DNA of 64,000 bases, taken from positions 1,612,001-1,676,000 of the forward strand of contig JANFAH010000001.1 of NCBI GenBank assembly GCA_024663395.1, written 5' to 3'. Position 1 is the first letter of the stretch. Every line of letters begins with the position of its first letter. The notes below the pieces were generated by a model. It searched no databases. It was not told the origin of the DNA and worked only from the letters and a program-made list of their open reading frames with translations. The translations under genes were made by a program, and so were the position numbers. The DNA is from Pisolithus tinctorius. Its lineage: Eukaryota > Basidiomycota > Agaricomycetes > Boletales > Pisolithaceae. Shown piece by piece: positions 1-12,396 of this stretch.

Positions 1-2256
1 TATGACAACTGATTCAACATGGCCGAACTTGCCTTGTGCGTGCGCTTCAGGGCGGATTTCAGCTGTCCGCCTTTGTTTCTGCTCATTGACCCCTCCTCAG
101 TTGGGAGGTCAGTGAAAGGAATGCTCTCCAATCCATCTGCATCTGCGTATTCTGAGTGGTCCTGTAGTTCAGTTGTGTACTCGCTCCCTGAGTGCAGATC
201 AGGGTTTGCTGCGAATACAAATTACAGCGGGAAGCTCACTATTCAGGGATGTTGCCGATTTCTTTGAATTGGATAGGGTGGGCAAATAAGTGTCTTCATC
301 AGCTTCATCATCGGAATCATGGCCGTTGCTTTCCCTCCCATTATCGTCAGTTAGCGCTTTATTTCGTGGACGATGCACCGGGGTGCTTGCATGGGCTGGA
401 GGTGCAGAGAGCTCAGCTGGTGGGGGATTTGAGCGGGAACGAGAAGGGAATGGTGTCTTGGCACGGTTTTGCCTCCTGCCAGACACCTGAAGACCGGAAT
501 CGCATTAGTGCTGATCTGTCATGCATGAAAATCACACATGGCGCACCTTTTTAGCGGAGGGATCATCTGTTCCAACATCGCTCCCCTCAGCCTCGCCGTG
601 ATCATCCAAACTGTCATCCGGGCTGTCATCTGGGCTATCATCTGCACTATCATCCGCGCTATCATCCACCACTCCCTCTTCCTGCGCTTTACCCTTGCCC
701 TTGACATTTTTCCTTCCAGGATTCCCTTTGTATTTGGGGGCAGGTGTCTTTTGGTATTTCCGCTGCCTCACAACCTGGAGGGGTACCAAAGTTCTATCCA
801 CTGGTGGCTGCAGCTCGCCAGATCGATTGATCCATTTCTGAAATCCAAACACATCATTTGGATGGGTTTCCTGTCGCTTGCGCCAAAAGGACAGCAGCTG
901 GGTAGCTGTTGTCGTCCACATGTGACTTGGGTTGCGGTCGAAGGTAAATCCTTCAGGAAGATGGCGGGCTGCTATCATTTCCGCTTGATGATGACCGAAA
1001 TTCTTGAACGGCACTGCTGACGAGGGATTTCCACATGCTAATCCTGATAGCACTCGTCAGAGATTGAGGAGACTAAATACTCTGGCCACTCACGGTAGTG
1101 AGCAGTCATAAATCCGCGAACCGTTTTTTGTAGTTGGTCCTGGCTAAGGCCCGCGATTTCTCCTATCCAAATCTCTCCATCGGCATTTTTCACCAATTTC
1201 ACGGAGTCAACCTTGCCCGTCCTCATTGCTTTGGCCACTGTCTTTTTCCGAGCACGTTCAGGACTTGACTTGCCATCATGCTCAGGCGGTGTTCCTGGTT
1301 CCTCAAATGTTTCCCCAAGGTACTCTCGCCAGCTTCCTTCCAGTGTGCAGACATCATTGAAGGGGATCCCATCTGCGATTTCGTTATTGAAGTCCATACT
1401 GTCATTGCATGAGTCTTACCTAGGCCTAGAGGAGAATATGGTGGACTCACGTGCATGCCTGTATAGTTCCCTCCTCATTTTTCCACCCAGCCATACACAC
1501 TATGCGCATTCCGCAATATCTCCACATCTCCATCGCAAAGTTTCAGACATACTTGTACCCATACTTGGCTGCATTCCTGGGAACCAGGATAAATTGAAGA
1601 CTGGGAAGTTGACCTCATAAAATCGCACCTTGCTTTTGTCTCTGGCGCAGGGCCTTCCTGCCCATTCCACCTTTCCGCTATATCTTCAGCTGCAGCCAAT
1701 TGTTCCTCCATCAGGTTGTCCTGAATAAAAGCTGTCAATGCATTCTGATACTGTTGGATCTGCTTGCTTCCATGGGTATCGCCTTCTTCTACTTTCATTT
1801 TTGCAAGCTTCTCCTGTATTTGCTCTTGGTACAATTCGCAGACCACTGCCCACACAGAGTATTTGTAACTGGATCTAAGGGTAATGCAGGGCTTCTTTGA
1901 ACGGAGGGGCTTTTTCAACCAATCTTGTATTAGCTACAAGGGTGCTTTGAATTGTGAGCATCCGAATCAGAACTTTTAGAGCATACCTTGCACTTGGTCT
2001 GGACTTTGCTCCCTCTCAACTCTTTGTTCCTGTCCAATCCCTGCATCTCCTCCCATATAGATAGCAGAACTGCAGGCTTCTTCTTCTTCCCTGCTTGCCT
2101 CCATTCCTGGCGTCGGCACCCAAGGATCTCCAACTCTTCCACTTCAAATGTTTCTTCCTCCCTTTCCCCCACATCTGATGGTTCTATATCTTGCTCACCA
2201 TCAGCATCATCTCTTTCCGTCTGATCCCAGGTGTCTGATTCATACTGGGACTCCAT
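1..2256 (-). CDS. KDZ-element companion gene, left copy (partial, 3' end outside window)
   Basis: Multi-exon gene divergent from the KDZ transposase. ATG at 2254-2256. Exon 1 (1987-2256) is acidic (many E/D) and ends in a basic KKKK stretch; a 53-nt intron (1934-1986) restores frame. Later exons (about 1475-1933, 1038-1397, 532-1053, 199-486 and on to the window start) encode a helical region and a block around HLPEGFTFDRNPSHMW and FWRKRQETHPNDVFGFQKW, then a lysine-rich stretch, DDSADDS/DDSPDDS repeats and a low-complexity tail. I recognise the block as recurrent in hypothetical proteins of mushroom-forming fungi but cannot name a function. The inverted copy is at 54404-56944. In this copy exon 1 has no stop where the right copy has a TGA. 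Exon joins beyond the first intron were not checked base by base. Confidence 0.65.
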
Positions 2257-2856
2257 GGAGTATGATGTGGTATGATGTATAATGGTGTATAATAGATGGT
2301 TGGCTGCTAAGTTTTTTCGTGCCCTTGTTTGGTCTCAATGCATTTCAGTACTAGTACGGTCATGCCAAGGAATTCGTTCAGACCTCCGTGAAGCAACCGA
2401 AATATCCAATCAGGCTGATATCTTTGACGGGAGCTCCGTGAAGCGACCGAAATATCCAATCGGGCTGATCTCTTTGACAGGATCCCGCCCAAAGGCGGAT
2501 TAGCTCCCGGTTTGCATCCAGGCTGTCAGTTGGCTGGCCCAATCATATCCATACTTATATTGATACCGAACATCTCGTTTCAACTACATCAGCTAATATA
2601 GCATCCAAATTCACCATCATAATCCAGGCAAAGCACCCAGGTAATGTTGCAGCAGGAAGGGAATGTGTGGGCAGGGATTGAGCGGTAATAAGAAGGCAGC
2701 GTCATGCATTGCGCAAGGCCAGTGTAGTTGCAATTGTATTTATGCCCTGACGTGTGTTAAGGTACCGATGTCAATAGAGCTAAATGATAAAGCGACTTGC
2801 ACTAGCAGTAGTGTTTCTAACAACTGACCTCATACTGTCAAATCAGCAACCTCCAG
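2257..2856. promoter_or_regulatory. bidirectional promoter region with 50-bp tandem repeat
   Basis: Noncoding gap between the divergent companion gene and KDZ transposase starts. At about 2381-2485 a unit of roughly 50 bp containing CTCCGTGAAGC and GAAATATCCAATC is repeated twice in tandem, with single-base differences that are mostly C/T or G/A. TATGATGT/TATAATGG-like AT-rich runs lie just upstream of the companion gene (2260-2295). The inverted copy is at 53804-54403. The regulatory role is inferred from position only. Confidence 0.5.
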
Positions 2857-5800
2857 ATGGCCAAGGGAAGTACTCAAAAGGGCATGAGAATGATTGGTCC
2901 TACCCCAGGCCATCAGGTGAAGCAGCTGGAAGTCAAGACTTGGAGAACTGGAGGTAGATATAGATCGCGATTGGTAGAAGTCGCGATCAAACAGCCAGAT
3001 CCAGCAACCCCTGTCCATTCTCCCCGATCCTCGCCATCCAAGCATTCAAGGTCTCGCTCCCACAAGTACTTTGATGCATGGGCGGATTCAGCCTTTGACG
3101 GACATGAAAGCATGAGCCCACTGGTCCAGCAGCTGATGTTACCATGGAAAAAGGTATGCAGCAGTTCGCCAACCCGAAAGCGGACTTCACATGGTGTGTC
3201 AGACGCAGAATGATTACATCTGTGAATGGGTTCCATGGAAGGGGGAGTTCTTGAAGATACTCCTGGAGCTGGAAGCCTCCCCAGAGCCAAGGAACTGCAC
3301 CTGGTGTGGCAACGACGGGGTGTACAGATGTCCGGATTGCTTGCATCAGCCCCTATTCTGCACAGAATGTTGCCGGAAGAGTCATGAGAGTCTGCCTTTC
3401 CACAGGATCCAACAGTGGACAGGGGACTTCTACAAGGAATCTGCCCTCCATATGGTGAGAGATCAGCTGGTTGCCCAGAATTACATTCACATCAAGACCC
3501 ACAGACTGGCGTTCGGTTGCACCTGGGACATGGTGGAGCACCCTGTCCCCATGCGATCGCACAAGCCCAGCAAGCAGCAGGTGAACCTCTGCCCATGGAT
3601 GATCAAGAGTGGGAAGATGTGGAAGATATCGAAGAAAACCCAAAGCACCTCCGTCCTCCAGTGGGGTCAAGATATCTCACCGTCATGGATGTCACAGGTG
3701 TTCATTTCATTGTAGTGAATTGGTGTGAATGCGAGACTGCAGAAGCCCGATACATACAGTTACTCAGAGCCAAACTATTTCCCTCAACGTTCGAGAAGCC
3801 AAGCACCGCATTCACATTCGCAGTTCTGGATGACTTCCTGAGGGACAACCTGGAATGTGGAACGTCCGGTATGAACTATTACAGCAAGTTGCGTTGGATC
3901 ACATCCAGTGTGTTTCCACACCTAGTTCCAGTAAGATTTGGTATTTTGGTTCCAAGTGTTGGAATATCTGAAGGGTCAATCAGGATAGATACCGTGAGCT
4001 TCTACAGGTTGTGCAGAAATGGAGATACCTCAAGCTACTTAAATGGAATGGATTCCGCGGGACAACCAGGTCAGCAGAGAAAGGCGGACTGGCATTATTT
4101 TGCGCAGCATGCCCCCAGCCTGGAATAAATGTTGATACCAATGAGGATTTGGACCAGTAAGCTGCTCCAATACTTCAATCCTCATATGCTGACCTTCTCC
4201 AGCTGGCGGTTCACCCGCACAGTAGTAATGGACGGAAACTTTAAAGCGGAACACATGCATGAGCGGAAATCCGAAGATCAAGTGCGGTTGATGGACGGAC
4301 TAGGTTATATGGTGACCAATCCAAACTATGCGGACTATTTGAAGGCCACTCCACATATCGCGGAGGTATGAATTCATTCAACCCGTGCAAAACATGATCT
4401 GAGCTCAGGCACAGAAATCCACCTGCAACAACCACAGAGCTATCAGTCAGGCAAATGCAGCCCGGGGAAAGCTTCATGCGACCGGAATTGGGGCGACTGC
4501 ATGCACACGGCACGGATGCTTTTATCCACATTGTGTTGTTGACTTCCAAAAAGGAGAAAGGTATGAGGTTGAATCGTCGATTTTGACACCCGCTGATGGC
4601 GCTGCAGACAGTTGAACATGGACTACTCTTTGGCAAATGCGTTGGGATACAATATGGAAGGGATCAAACAAGTGGTTTGCTTCTACGACATTAATTGCTC
4701 CTACATGACGAATCTGCGGAAGCGTGTGGGTCGAAGTGAGTTGATTGATATCCCGTCGTCGCTTTGGATTATCCCTGGAATCGGCATATGGCATGTGCAT
4801 GGGCAGAAGAAGGAATGTTATGCACGGTATGCCCTGCTGTTCATCAAGGGGGCCAGATGGGTAGACGGAGAAATCATTGAAACGTTGTGGTCTGTCCTTA
4901 ACGTGGCATCCACATCTGCACGCGGGATGACCTCACCACATTGCCAAGAACTGCTGGATTTCCAGATGAATGATTCCAACTTCATGAAGATGATTCGGAT
5001 TGGTTAGTCTGAGCATCCACTTGCAGCGCACTCTCTGACATCCAAGATTAAGTGGATAGCCTATCGCAGAAGCTCAAAGCAGCTCGAGCAGCAGCACCAT
5101 TGGCAAGGCAGGCATATATAAAGCTAGATGAAGCCTTGACTGCAGAGCAGCGAGACAGCTGGCGAACGCAAGAGATTCGTGCACTGCAAGATCACGTCAC
5201 CGACCCATCTGCCATGGACATCTTCGAAGTTCAATTAAGGGCGGGTATGGCGTCCGCCTGTTTGGATAAACGCAAAATACTTACATATCACGAGAAGCAC
5301 CAACAGTGCATGCCATTGAACTAACGTTATTGCAGGAACCAAGACCCAGTGGAAGCCTACATGGAGCGGCTAGTTGGCTAGCACGCGGTTTACGCTTAGA
5401 AGAGGCCATAACCTCACTTCACATGGACAGAAAGGACGTCGGGGAACGGGCATTGGAATTGAAAAAATTGGCTATGGCACGCCGTGCTGATCGCATTTCA
5501 TCTGAACAATCGGGTTTTATCGCAGATGCCGTGATTTACTTGAAGCTGCACCTTGAAGTGGGCTCCAACACTTCCGCCAGCGAATCCGTACAGCCGACTG
5601 CATTTCTTGACGCAAATTCCGAGCAGGATTATGCTTCAGATGATGGTTGGCTGGACGATGTGGGGGATGAGTTGCCCGCCTCAGATGGAACCCTGGCAGG
5701 ACTGCAGGACAAATTGCCACTTCCATCCGCTCTTGGCATTGATGCATGTCGAGCTCGAGGGCTTCAAAATCTTGCAGAAATGGAGCTGAAGCTTTGCACA

Positions 5801-6508
5801 GGTCAAGCTAATGATGCGCTACATGGCCTCCGTCTTACGTTGGCAGACAAGGTGGCTGTCTTTCGGGGGGTGGTGCGCACAGCTAAGAGCTATTCTACGA
5901 AAACTTGGGCCTGGGATATGATCCGCGCTATCAATGTCTCAGTAAAAAAACAGGCCATGATTTATAATCGATGCAGAGATGCCATGGTTGCACTTGGCAC
6001 AGGTGCAGATATCTTAGGACGTTATCAAGAGCTTCATAAAGAAGACCTGGCTGTGCAGACAGCGGCCTTCTCCCAAAATGCACAGGAACACCGCAGAACC
6101 CATCTTCCATGGTTTTGGTCGATCGACGTCCCGCGGGACACAGAATCAAAGAGTTGGATGTCTGAATGTATGTTGACCTTACTGTTCAAAAGTGCTTTGA
6201 GGTTGATGAATTTGCTTCAATTAGTTTATCGCATTCATTGGCTGCGAGCAAAATCCGTCAAAGATCGTTGGGAAGAAGAGGAAGAGCTCGTAATATCAGA
6301 ATTTCAATGGGCTATAAGTTTCTCCAGATTTCGAGCAAAAGAATGGCATAAGATACAGATGGGAAACAGTGCTATTGGAGCTCCTGGGGTGCGGTGTTAT
6401 GCAGCAAGGCAGAGGATGATGTATTCGAGGTTGGCCGAGCATGCCGAACGCAAATGGCAGGCCATGAATGCGACTGATATTCAGTTTGTCCTGGAGAAAG
6501 ATTTGTAG
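2857..6508 (+). CDS. KDZ-superfamily transposase with CxC2-type cysteine cluster (left copy, open)
   Basis: Ten exons: 2857-3153, 3203-3454, 3505-3930, 3984-4156, 4203-4365, 4409-4560, 4608-5002, 5053-5244 and 5295-6508, the last containing a 57-nt in-frame intron at about 6168-6226. The sum is 3207 nt, divisible by three, giving about 1068 aa. Introns are 43-57 nt with GT...AG ends; the one before 5053 ends AAG. A Cys/His cluster lies at about residues 131-160 (CTWC, CPDC, CTECC, HRIQQW), of the kind found at the N-terminus of fungal KDZ transposases. LHLGHGGAPCP and FCAACPQPG follow. Candidate acidic catalytic residues are D393 (MDGNF), D515 (FYDIN) and E576/E579 (DGEIIETLW). The YRIHWLRAKS motif near the C-terminus is typical. 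No stop or frameshift was found, so it may be active. It diverges from the companion gene at 2256. Confidence 0.9.
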
Positions 6509-7696
6509 TTAAATGTTAGCTCAATGTGAACCTGCAGTTTCCGTCCCCCACCCTTGCATTCCGCCCTGTAGCTGATGGGCGGGTCAGTGGGTACTTCGCA
6601 GGAGACGCCCAGTGGCAAGCTAGCCCATTCATTTACCTTTCGCATGTTTTATTTCCATTATGGATATGTCTGGTATGACATGCGTATGTATATCGTCTGT
6701 CTTGAAAGGCTCATGCATCTGCGGGCTGAGATGAATGGCAACAAACCATTGTTGGGAAACAGAATATTTATTGCTCAATGCAGAGGGTGAATTGGGCACT
6801 AGTTACTGGCTGAATGCCCTTGGTGGTATATCTGTCTGCTGAGAAATATTTATCCGCTCATTTGCCAAGCTTCCGCCTATTGAAATACATTGGCTCCTAC
6901 AATAGCAGAATGCAACTTTCTCCCTGAATTGAACCTTGCAAATCTCACACTCTGCTCGTTTGCACATGTCCAACCTGTGGGCATACCTTGGATCCTACGT
7001 TAGTGCAATGAGAATATTGCTTTGCATTTGCATCCAATGACCAATTGCTCTCAGCCTTGCATCTCACGCAGTCCGCTCACTTTGAAGGGCTCCATCTATC
7101 AGGATCCATCGAATTCCATGTTAGCAGGTCGAGACAGTCCATATCAACCTTGCATATTGCGCAGGCCGCTCATTTGGAAGGGTTCCGTCTATTGGGATCT
7201 GCGGAATGCTGTTTTCGCAGGCTGACATCTTCCTTTGCATTGTTATCCTAATATTAGCCGTTATCTTGTTTTGTAACTCCCAAGTGAACACTGTAAATAT
7301 TGTTATCCTATTATTAGTCGTTATCGTGTTTTGTAAATCCCAAGTGAACGCTGTAAATAGCATAGCCCGCGCATTCGGGTTCTGTCTATCAGGCTCCATC
7401 ACCGCTGGTTTTAGCAGAATGAGACCATCCCGCTATCTCATTTTTTAAGCTTCATGTTAACTATGCTATATCGCAAAGCCATGCATTCGCTAAGCTTCCG
7501 CCTATCAGGATACATCAGTGGTTGTTTTAGTAGAATGAGATTATCCTTCGCAATTCTGTTGGCTGTCTAGCCATTGTCTTTTTCTCACTCTAAGTAAATG
7601 TTGAGTATATGATGCAGCCGCAGTGGTCAATTAAAATGCGAAATGTAAAAAAACATTGTATATACCACGGAGGAGTAAAATTATAGACGGCCTCAT
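6509..7696. repeat. KDZ element tail with degenerate tandem repeats (left copy)
   Basis: About 1.2 kb between the transposase stop and the convergent Zn2Cys6 gene, with no credible gene. From about 7030 to 7560 it is built of diverged repeats. One motif reads like GGAAGGGTTCCGTCTATTGG followed by GGAATgctgTTTTCGCAGG. Another, about 60 bp, appears twice at about 7240-7360 (TTATTAG.CGTTATC.TGTTTTGTAA then CCCAAGTGAAC.CTGTAAAT). Short ORFs here simply read through the repeats. The right copy is split by the Helitron (31250-31505 and 49096-50151). Confidence 0.7.
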
Positions 7697-9437
7697 TCAC
7701 CCTGCTGTCCTATCTGCCCTTGTCTCATCTGCCAGAGGCCCAAAGAGATCGATGAGGTCGTCACCCAATGGTCGTCCATACACCCGAATATGCAGAGCCT
7801 CCAGCTCGCACGCCATCCTGTCCAGCGTCTGCGTGGTCTCATCCTGTTGTATTTGGAAATCGTACATTCGATCCTCGTAGTATTGGTGGTGGGCCTCAGC
7901 ATCGCAGAGTTGACGTTCCAAATCTTCGATTCGCTGTTCGATTGTGTTGGATGTTTGCGAAAGATCGGCAATTGGGGCGCAGACGGGTGATGGTGCGCTG
8001 GGAGTTGCAGCGGTTGTGGGTTGGACAGGTGCCGTCGTTGTCGATGGGCGGGTTTCTGCTTTGAATACAAGGGTTAATGACGATACTTAGCGTAGATGTG
8101 GAGTGGTTAAACGTACCTGCTACCATAGATTCCTGTACCTCCTGCGCAACGGATGGGCCAACCTCGACGATCAAATCCGCTCGTACAGCGGCTGGGATTG
8201 GGCGGGAATCCCTGCGTTTGAATGCGGGAATACGAATCTCTGAATAAAATTTGAGTCAGTGGTAAATACATGAAATTGGAAACGTACTGAGTGAAGATCC
8301 CTCGGGGATCGTCTTTCCCTGGTTGGAGGGCCCAACCCCAGTATCGATGGCTTTGGAAGCCATCGAAACATGTCGCTTTTGGGGACGTTCTGCTGGGCTT
8401 TGGGGTTCTTGGGCCTCCATCGTTGGGGACAGACTTCAAGCTTGCTTTTTCCCCCTGGCTCGCGATGGATTCCGTCGAGTTGGAGCGGTAGGGCCGCCTT
8501 TGGCATGGTTGCATCGAATCTTGCGACCATCGCACGGGAAGCAGGACTTCCCGGGGTTCCTGTAGCATTGGACCTTGTGTCTGCAGCACGACTCGCAGGA
8601 TTTGGGGTCAGGGGAAGGCGTCCTTCTGAAAGCTAAGGCAGCGCGACCGTATAGTCCTGTCCGACGGTGGACAAGGCTTGCGTTTCGATTGGCCTTGAGC
8701 AGAAACGTCGTCTTCATCGTCAGTTTCCGCTGTGGCCTTTGTAGCGCGGGATCGACATCTGGATCGATGGGTCGTCGTTTTCGCGGCAGCTTGGCACTTC
8801 TGCCTGCCTCGTACTGGTTCTTCCTCCTCGTCCTCCTTCTCTGGCACCTCCTCTTCACCCTCATCGTCCACCTCCATCCTGTGCGAGCCCTCCACTATCA
8901 TTTGCTCCACCTCCACCTCGGTCACTTTCCGTTTTCCTTTGTCGCTCGTAGGCATTTCGGTCTCTTGAGCGGGTGGTGTTGGTGTTGGCACCACACGGGG
9001 CATAGGGAGGCCCAACCAGTGGTAGTCGTATCGACACTCGACGATGTCGAGCCACTTGTGGTTGGCAACGTCGGTTTTGGAAGGGGCTAGGGCGGTCTTC
9101 CACTCAGGCCACGGGTGGTCGATCGAGCCGAGGTCTTCATGCCACTTTAAGAACATGTTCGACGCCGATGAGGGTCATCGGAATCTCATCCGTCCTAGCG
9201 ATGAGGTCGCGTACAGAGTCCTGAATACATCAGTTAGTGAAAAAGTGTGATGAGGCTATGACGCACTAGTTCATCGTTTATCGCCTTGATGGCACCTCTC
9301 CACTTCGCAATCTTGTCCGCCTTTCCCAGCTTGCTGCTTTCTGTGATATCCTTGAAATAAATTTGAAGAATGCAGTTGGCCGCAGCATCGAGCTCAGGCG
9401 ATTTCTTGAAGAACTTGTGAGACGACGACGACGACAT
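7697..9437 (-). pseudogene. Zn2Cys6 / coiled-coil protein gene (left copy, frameshifted)
   Basis: Convergent with the KDZ transposase. ATG at 9435-9437; exon 1 9267-9437, 46-nt intron 9221-9266, exon 2 8288-9220, then two further exons ending at a TGA at 7697. An N-terminal helical region with a serine run is followed by an acidic EEEVPEKEDEEEE stretch. Next come six cysteines spaced C-x2-C-x6-C-x7-C-x2-C-x6-C with basic residues after the second Cys, the spacing of fungal Zn(II)2Cys6 DNA-binding domains. The C-terminus (QRIEDLERQL onward) is a predicted coiled coil. This copy has one extra base near 8660 relative to the right copy, plus a TGA after GKKQA (about 8436), so it does not read through. 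It lies beside the terminal palindrome array. Confidence 0.75.
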
Positions 9438-9857
9438 GTTTCTGATGATGAGACGATGAGGTAATTCGACGGTGAGAGTGGTGATGGTGATTGGAGAGAG
9501 GAAGAGTCAGAAGTGAAAGACGGACAATGAGATACGCAGGATGTCGCACTTTTTATCCCGCCTATGAATGATTCCCACGGCATGATGGCAATACTGGTAC
9601 AAGTCCATAATCCTGGATGCATATATGAAGCAGAGACTCAGATAAAAATATTATGTGTTGTTCTGAATAGCATTGCCATTTGTTTTGTGTGTTTCCCGTC
9701 TGCTCCAATGGCGGAGTCCTGGCTCGTGGCTACATAGACCAGCGCCTGAGATTCCAACTGAATAGACAAATTGTCCAACATGAAACACAATTTATAGTGG
9801 GAAATTCAGATACTTCATAGTGCGAGAGGTTCCCCTTTCTTCATTTCTTGTCTTCCT
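9438..9857. promoter_or_regulatory. upstream region of the Zn2Cys6 gene
   Basis: Noncoding gap of about 420 bp between the Zn2Cys6 gene start (9437, minus strand) and the first GGGCCCGTC unit of the array (9858). Closely matched in inverse orientation by 17712-18132 of the right copy. Presumed promoter by position; no specific motif could be assigned. Confidence 0.45.
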
Positions 9858-12396
9858 GGGCCCGTCTTATATTGTGACAGGGGGATAACCCAATATGGAT
9901 AGGCCCGTCCATTTGCGGTGAGCTATCTATGATACGACGGATTGGCCTGCCTTATGTGGTGCCAAGGGTTTGTAATCCTGCGATGGACGGATTGGCCCAT
10001 CTTATGTTGTAACACCGGTTTTTGTTTTCCCTTATCTGCTGCCTGAGAATACCATGGATGAGCCCGTCCTTATGTAGATCCCTTTGATCTCCCTTTCTGC
10101 TGCCTGAGAATGCCTTACACGGGCCATCCTTATGTAGATAGCTTGGATCTCCCTTTCTGCTGCCTAAGAATACCATACATGGACCCAGTCCTTATGTTTT
10201 GACAGGGGTGCATCTGGCTAGATGGGCCCGTCCATTTGTTGTGATGATATACATGATACTACTGAAGGCCTGTCTTTATGTTTCATCAGACGTACATCTT
10301 ACTGTGGACAGGCCCGTCCATATGCTGTGACAATGTAAATAATACAACTGAAGGGCCCGTCTTTATGTTTCGACAGGGTACATCTTACTGGGGCCGGGCC
10401 CGTCCATTTGTTGTGACGATATACATGATACTACTGAAGGGCCCGTCCATATGTTGTGACAATATAAATAGTATTACTGAAGGGCCCGTCCATATGTTGT
10501 GACTCTATTAAATGATACTAGTGATGGGCCCGTCTTTATGTTTCGACAGGGTACATCTTACTGGGGCCGGGCCCGCCCATATGTTGTGACGATATAAATA
10601 ATACTACTGAAGGGCCCGTCCATATGTTGTGATGCTATACATGAGATTACTGACGGGCCCATCTTTATGTTTTGTCCGAAGTACATCTTACTATGGATGG
10701 GCCCGTCCATATGCTGTGACAATATAAATAATACTACTGAAGGGCCCGTCCACATGTTGTGACGATATAAATAATACTATTGCAGGGCCCGTCCATATGT
10801 TGTGACTCTATTAAATGATATTAGTGACAGGCCCGCCTTTATGTTTCGACAGGGTACATCTTACTGGGGCTGGGCCCGCCCATATGTTGTGACGATATAA
10901 ATAATACTACTGAAGGGCCTGTCCATATGTTGTGATGCTATACATGAGATTACTGACTGGGCCCGTCTTTATGTTTCGTCCGAAGTACATCTTACTATGG
11001 ATGGGCCTGTCCATATGCTGTGACAATATAAATAATACTACTGAAGGGCCCGTCCACATGTTGTGACGATATAAATAATACTATTGCAGGGCCCGTCCAT
11101 ATGTTGTGACTCTAATTAAATGATATTAGTGACTGGGCCCTGCCTTTATGTTTCGACAGGGTACATCTTACTGGGGCCGGGCCCGCCCATATGTTGTGAC
11201 GATATAAATAATACTACTGAAGGGCCCGTCCATATGTTGTGATGCTATACATGAGATTACTGACAGGCCCGTCTTTATGTTTCGTCCGAAGTACATCTTA
11301 CTATGGACGGGCCCGTCCATATGCTGTGACAATATAAATAATACTACTGAAGGGCCCGTCCATATGTTGTGACGATATAAATAATACTATTGAAGGGCCC
11401 GTCCATATGTTGTGACTCTATTAAATGATATTAGTGACAGGCCCGCCTTTATGTTTCAACAGGGTACATCTTACTGGGGCCAGGCCCGCCCATATGTTGT
11501 GACGATATAAATAATACTACTGAAGGGCCCGTCCATATGCTGTGACTCTATTAAATGATATTAGTGATGGGCCCGCCTTTATGTTTCGACAGGGTACATC
11601 TTACTGGGGCCGGGCCCGCCCATAGTTGTGACGATATAAATAATACTACTGATGGGCCCGTCCATATGTTGTGATGCTATACATGAGATTACTGACGGGC
11701 CCGTCTTTATGTTTCGTCAGAGGCACACCTTACTGTGGACGGGCCCGTCCATATGTTGCATAATACTACTGACAGGCCTGACCTTACGTCGCAACTCTAT
11801 TAAAAGATACTTGTGACGGGCCCGTCTTTATGTTTCAACAGCAGTACATCTTACTGTCGACAGGCCTGTCCATATGTTGTGACATTATGAAACGACATTA
11901 CTGACGGGCCCGTCTTTATGTTGCGACAGAGGTACGGCTTATTATGAACAGGCCTGTCTAGATGTTGTGACACCATAAATGATATTACTCCTGGGCCCAT
12001 CCATATGTTGCCAACTTTGTATTCTAATCATAGACGGGCCCGTCCTTATGCTGTGACCCTCTCCATGTTATGATAGGCGGGCCCGCCTTAATGTTGAGAC
12101 AGGGGTGTAACCTACCAGGACGGGCCCATCCATGTCTTACAGCAGCTCAGTATACTTAATTGGTCACAGGCCCGTCTAAATGTTTCAGCATCCTTACCCA
12201 CCATGGGCCCTCCCATATGTTGTGGTAATGCACTTACGGGCCCGTACATATGTTGCTCTCACTTTAGTCCCTCGGGCCTGTCCATGTGTAGCGGCTAATC
12301 TATTATAGGCGGGCCCGTCTCGGGGTCTATATAAGTGTTGGTGTTTTGGCACACAGGCTGCCCATGTGTTGTGACTAAGTGTGACTACACTATGTG
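9858..12396 (+). repeat. terminal array of GACGGGCCCGTC palindromes (left element)
   Basis: About 2.5 kb of tandem, alternating half-units. Each starts with the 12-bp palindrome GACGGGCCCGTC or a decayed form (GATGGGCCCATC, GGGCCTGTC). One half-unit continues TTTATGTTTCGACAGGGTAC, the other CATATGTTGTGACGATATAA. Unit length is roughly 50-65 bp. The last part contains TATATAAG at 12328-12335 in GGGGTCTATATAAGTG, then CAGGCTGCCCATGTGTTGTG, and ends at ACTACACTATGTG. The same terminus occurs inverted at 13859 and directly at about 62930. Translated ORFs in the array have no independent support. This is interpreted as the terminal inverted repeat of a large KDZ element. Confidence 0.85.

Noticed and set aside
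9858..12396. CRISPR-like array
   Set aside because: Regular repeats, but the intervening stretches are themselves repeated, units alternate between two types, there are no cas genes and the context is eukaryotic.
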